The notes beneath the pieces are model-generated. The model was not told the origin of the DNA, did no database searches, and saw nothing but the letters and a program-made list of their open reading frames with translations. The position numbers were made by a program, and so were the translations under genes. Below, piece after piece: positions 62,951-64,000 of a stretch of 64,000 bases of DNA. This DNA is from Leptospira sp. (GTDB lineage: Bacteria; Spirochaetota; Leptospiria; Leptospirales; Leptospiraceae). The number at the start of each line of letters is the position of its first letter. The stretch's first letter is position 1. The stretch lies in assembly GCA_016742255.1 (NCBI GenBank), contig JACVCB010000012.1:1-64000 (forward strand), written 5' to 3'.

Positions 62951-63346
62951 ATGATCCGAACTGAAATCCAAATTCGATTTAATGATATGGACCCGATGCG
63001 AAGAGTGAATAACGCAAGTTATTCGGCGTATTTAGAGTTGGCAAGACTTGATTTTTGTAATCGCTATTTATCTGTTACAGGCTTAGAAGACATACCCTTT
63101 GTCTTAGCACGTGTGGAAATGGATTTGGTTTCTTCTGTTTTGCCAGGAGATTCCATCTATGTAAATACTTGGGTTTCTCAAATTGGAAATAGTTCTTGGG
63201 AATTTTCGTATGAAATCAAAAACCAAACAACAGATGTTTTGTATGTAAAAGCAAAAACAGTCCAAGTATACTTTGATTACAGACAAAAGAAAAAATTGCC
63301 CATTCCAAAAGAGTTTCGTACTTCGTTAGAAAAAGAAATGATGTGA
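62951..63346 (+). CDS. Hot-dog fold acyl-CoA thioesterase
   Basis: The 131-residue hot-dog protein of the 4-hydroxybenzoyl-CoA thioesterase / YbgC type has the sequence FNDMDPMRRVNNASYSAYLELARLDF, with the conserved Asp in NDMDP. It would hydrolyse an acyl-CoA in the cytoplasm; the substrate cannot be fixed. It follows the OmpA-like gene by 40 bp. Confidence 0.85.
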   Translation: MIRTEIQIRFNDMDPMRRVNNASYSAYLELARLDFCNRYLSVTGLEDIPFVLARVEMDLVSSVLPGDSIYVNTWVSQIGNSSWEFSYEIKNQTTDVLYVKAKTVQVYFDYRQKKKLPIPKEFRTSLEKEMM

Positions 63347-63467
63347 TTCGAGGACTAACTTACCAATGGGAATGGGTGATGGAAAATATAAGTCAAATGA
63401 CTGACAAGAAAAAAAAATAGATCACAATCCAGATGAAAGGTTTGTGACGAGTAGCATTCAACTCATT

Positions 63468-63854
63468 TCAAAATAATTCTTTGGAATCAAAATGTTTCCA
63501 CTCCCAATGGTAGGCGGACTTATCTCCAAACTGGATGCATTCCTCTAACCAATTTGATTCCACTTCTGGTTTGAGTGTTTCAAAGGTTTCGATAATGGTG
63601 CGGATGAGTTCCTTGTATTCAGGAACAATTTCTGGTAACAGGGGATCCGTTTCTCTGTTTAAAAGGCGGACCACCGATTGTAAAAGGGCAAAATAGATCC
63701 CTTTTTTTAAGAGATCTGGTAATTCTTTTGGCAATGGAACAAGGGCTTCTAGTTTTTGAAAATGCGGGATGAGTTTTGGAACCTGGACCAACAAATGGCT
63801 TGGCAAAAGGTTTTGGATTTTTGTAAGATACACTTCATTCTCTTCATTTGCCAT
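63468..63854 (-). CDS. Hypothetical protein
   Basis: The 128-residue protein is helical, rich in Leu, Glu, Pro and Lys, with no signal peptide and no recognised family. Its ATG and that of the queG gene on the other strand share the palindrome CCATGG at 63851-63856, so the coding regions overlap by 2 bp. Confidence 0.6.
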   Translation of the reverse strand: MANEENEVYLTKIQNLLPSHLLVQVPKLIPHFQKLEALVPLPKELPDLLKKGIYFALLQSVVRLLNRETDPLLPEIVPEYKELIRTIIETFETLKPEVESNWLEECIQFGDKSAYHWEWKHFDSKELF

Positions 63855-64000
63855 GGAACCATCCCACCTTCCTATCCAATCTCAAATCAAGTCGCTTTGT
63901 GAAAAAGAAGGATTTTCCTTTGTTGGATTTACAAAAGCGAAAATCCCAGCAAAAGACCTAGCGTATTTGGACCAGTGGATTTCTGAAAAAAAACACGGGA
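63853..64000 (+). CDS. queG: Epoxyqueuosine reductase QueG, N-terminal part (cut by window end)
   Basis: The first 49 residues of the gene lie in the window. KSLCEKEGFSFVGFTKAK and then LAYLDQWISEKKHG match the start of QueG, which reduces epoxyqueuosine to queuosine in tRNA. The iron-sulfur and cobalamin regions lie beyond the window, so the call rests on this N-terminal pattern. Confidence 0.6.
   Translation, partial: MEPSHLPIQSQIKSLCEKEGFSFVGFTKAKIPAKDLAYLDQWISEKKHG

Overview
The window comes from a Leptospira chromosome, most likely a saprophytic or environmental species. It is AT-rich. The support is many spirochaete-type lipoproteins with loose lipoboxes, a DUF1577/PilZ protein, long TonB and propeller proteins of leptospiral type, and a full nitrate assimilation set that a host-restricted pathogen would hardly need. 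Species assignment is inference. I see no tRNA, rRNA, insertion sequence, prophage or CRISPR array.

Positions 1-16,000 hold a nitrate assimilation and molybdenum cofactor island. It contains a MoeB/ThiF-rhodanese protein, an orphan molybdopterin oxidoreductase, a NarK-type transporter, the minus-strand operon nirB-nirD-cobA-moaCB-moeA, and the divergent nasA-like gene, in which nitrate reductase, an FAD/NAD(P) oxidoreductase and a BFD iron-sulfur domain are fused in one chain. A molybdate permease (MFS_MOT1 type) closes the island. Reading the intergenic DNA gives three GG-N10-GC sigma-54-type promoters (narK, nirB, nasA) and TGTAC-N5-GTACA palindromes about 140-155 bp upstream of two of them. 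This is the expected layout for an enhancer-binding nitrogen regulator.

Positions 16,100-20,300 are a likely iron module: a PepSY membrane protein, a Cys-rich lipoprotein and a TonB-dependent receptor, with matching TGAGA-N5-TCTCA boxes. Positions 20,400-31,400 hold a CoA-binding protein, a DUF4334 protein, an MFS / glycoside hydrolase 2 / alpha-beta hydrolase operon, an LpxR-like outer membrane deacylase, a secreted neutral ceramidase and an SDR enzyme.

Positions 31,450-41,480 start with the most unusual gene: a Na+/K+-type (P2C) P-type ATPase that carries an N-terminal PTS EIIA-like domain and is preceded by an 11-codon leader ORF whose ribosome site lies in a hairpin. A response regulator/ATPase hybrid, a STAS protein, a zinc-ribbon membrane protein and a divergent glycosyltransferase-like / SGNH pair follow. 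Positions 41,480-46,140 are a copper-resistance module: CueR with a textbook 19-bp-spacer promoter, a His-rich periplasmic protein, CopZ and CopA, then AraC and ankyrin genes.

Positions 46,180-64,000 hold purT, an ABC-F protein, an ABC-2 exporter, Sco1, YwqK-like, YHYH and FKBP lipoproteins or secreted proteins, the DUF1577/PilZ protein, a patatin lipase, two tandem paralogous 13-blade-motif lipoproteins, an OmpA-like protein, a thioesterase and the start of queG.
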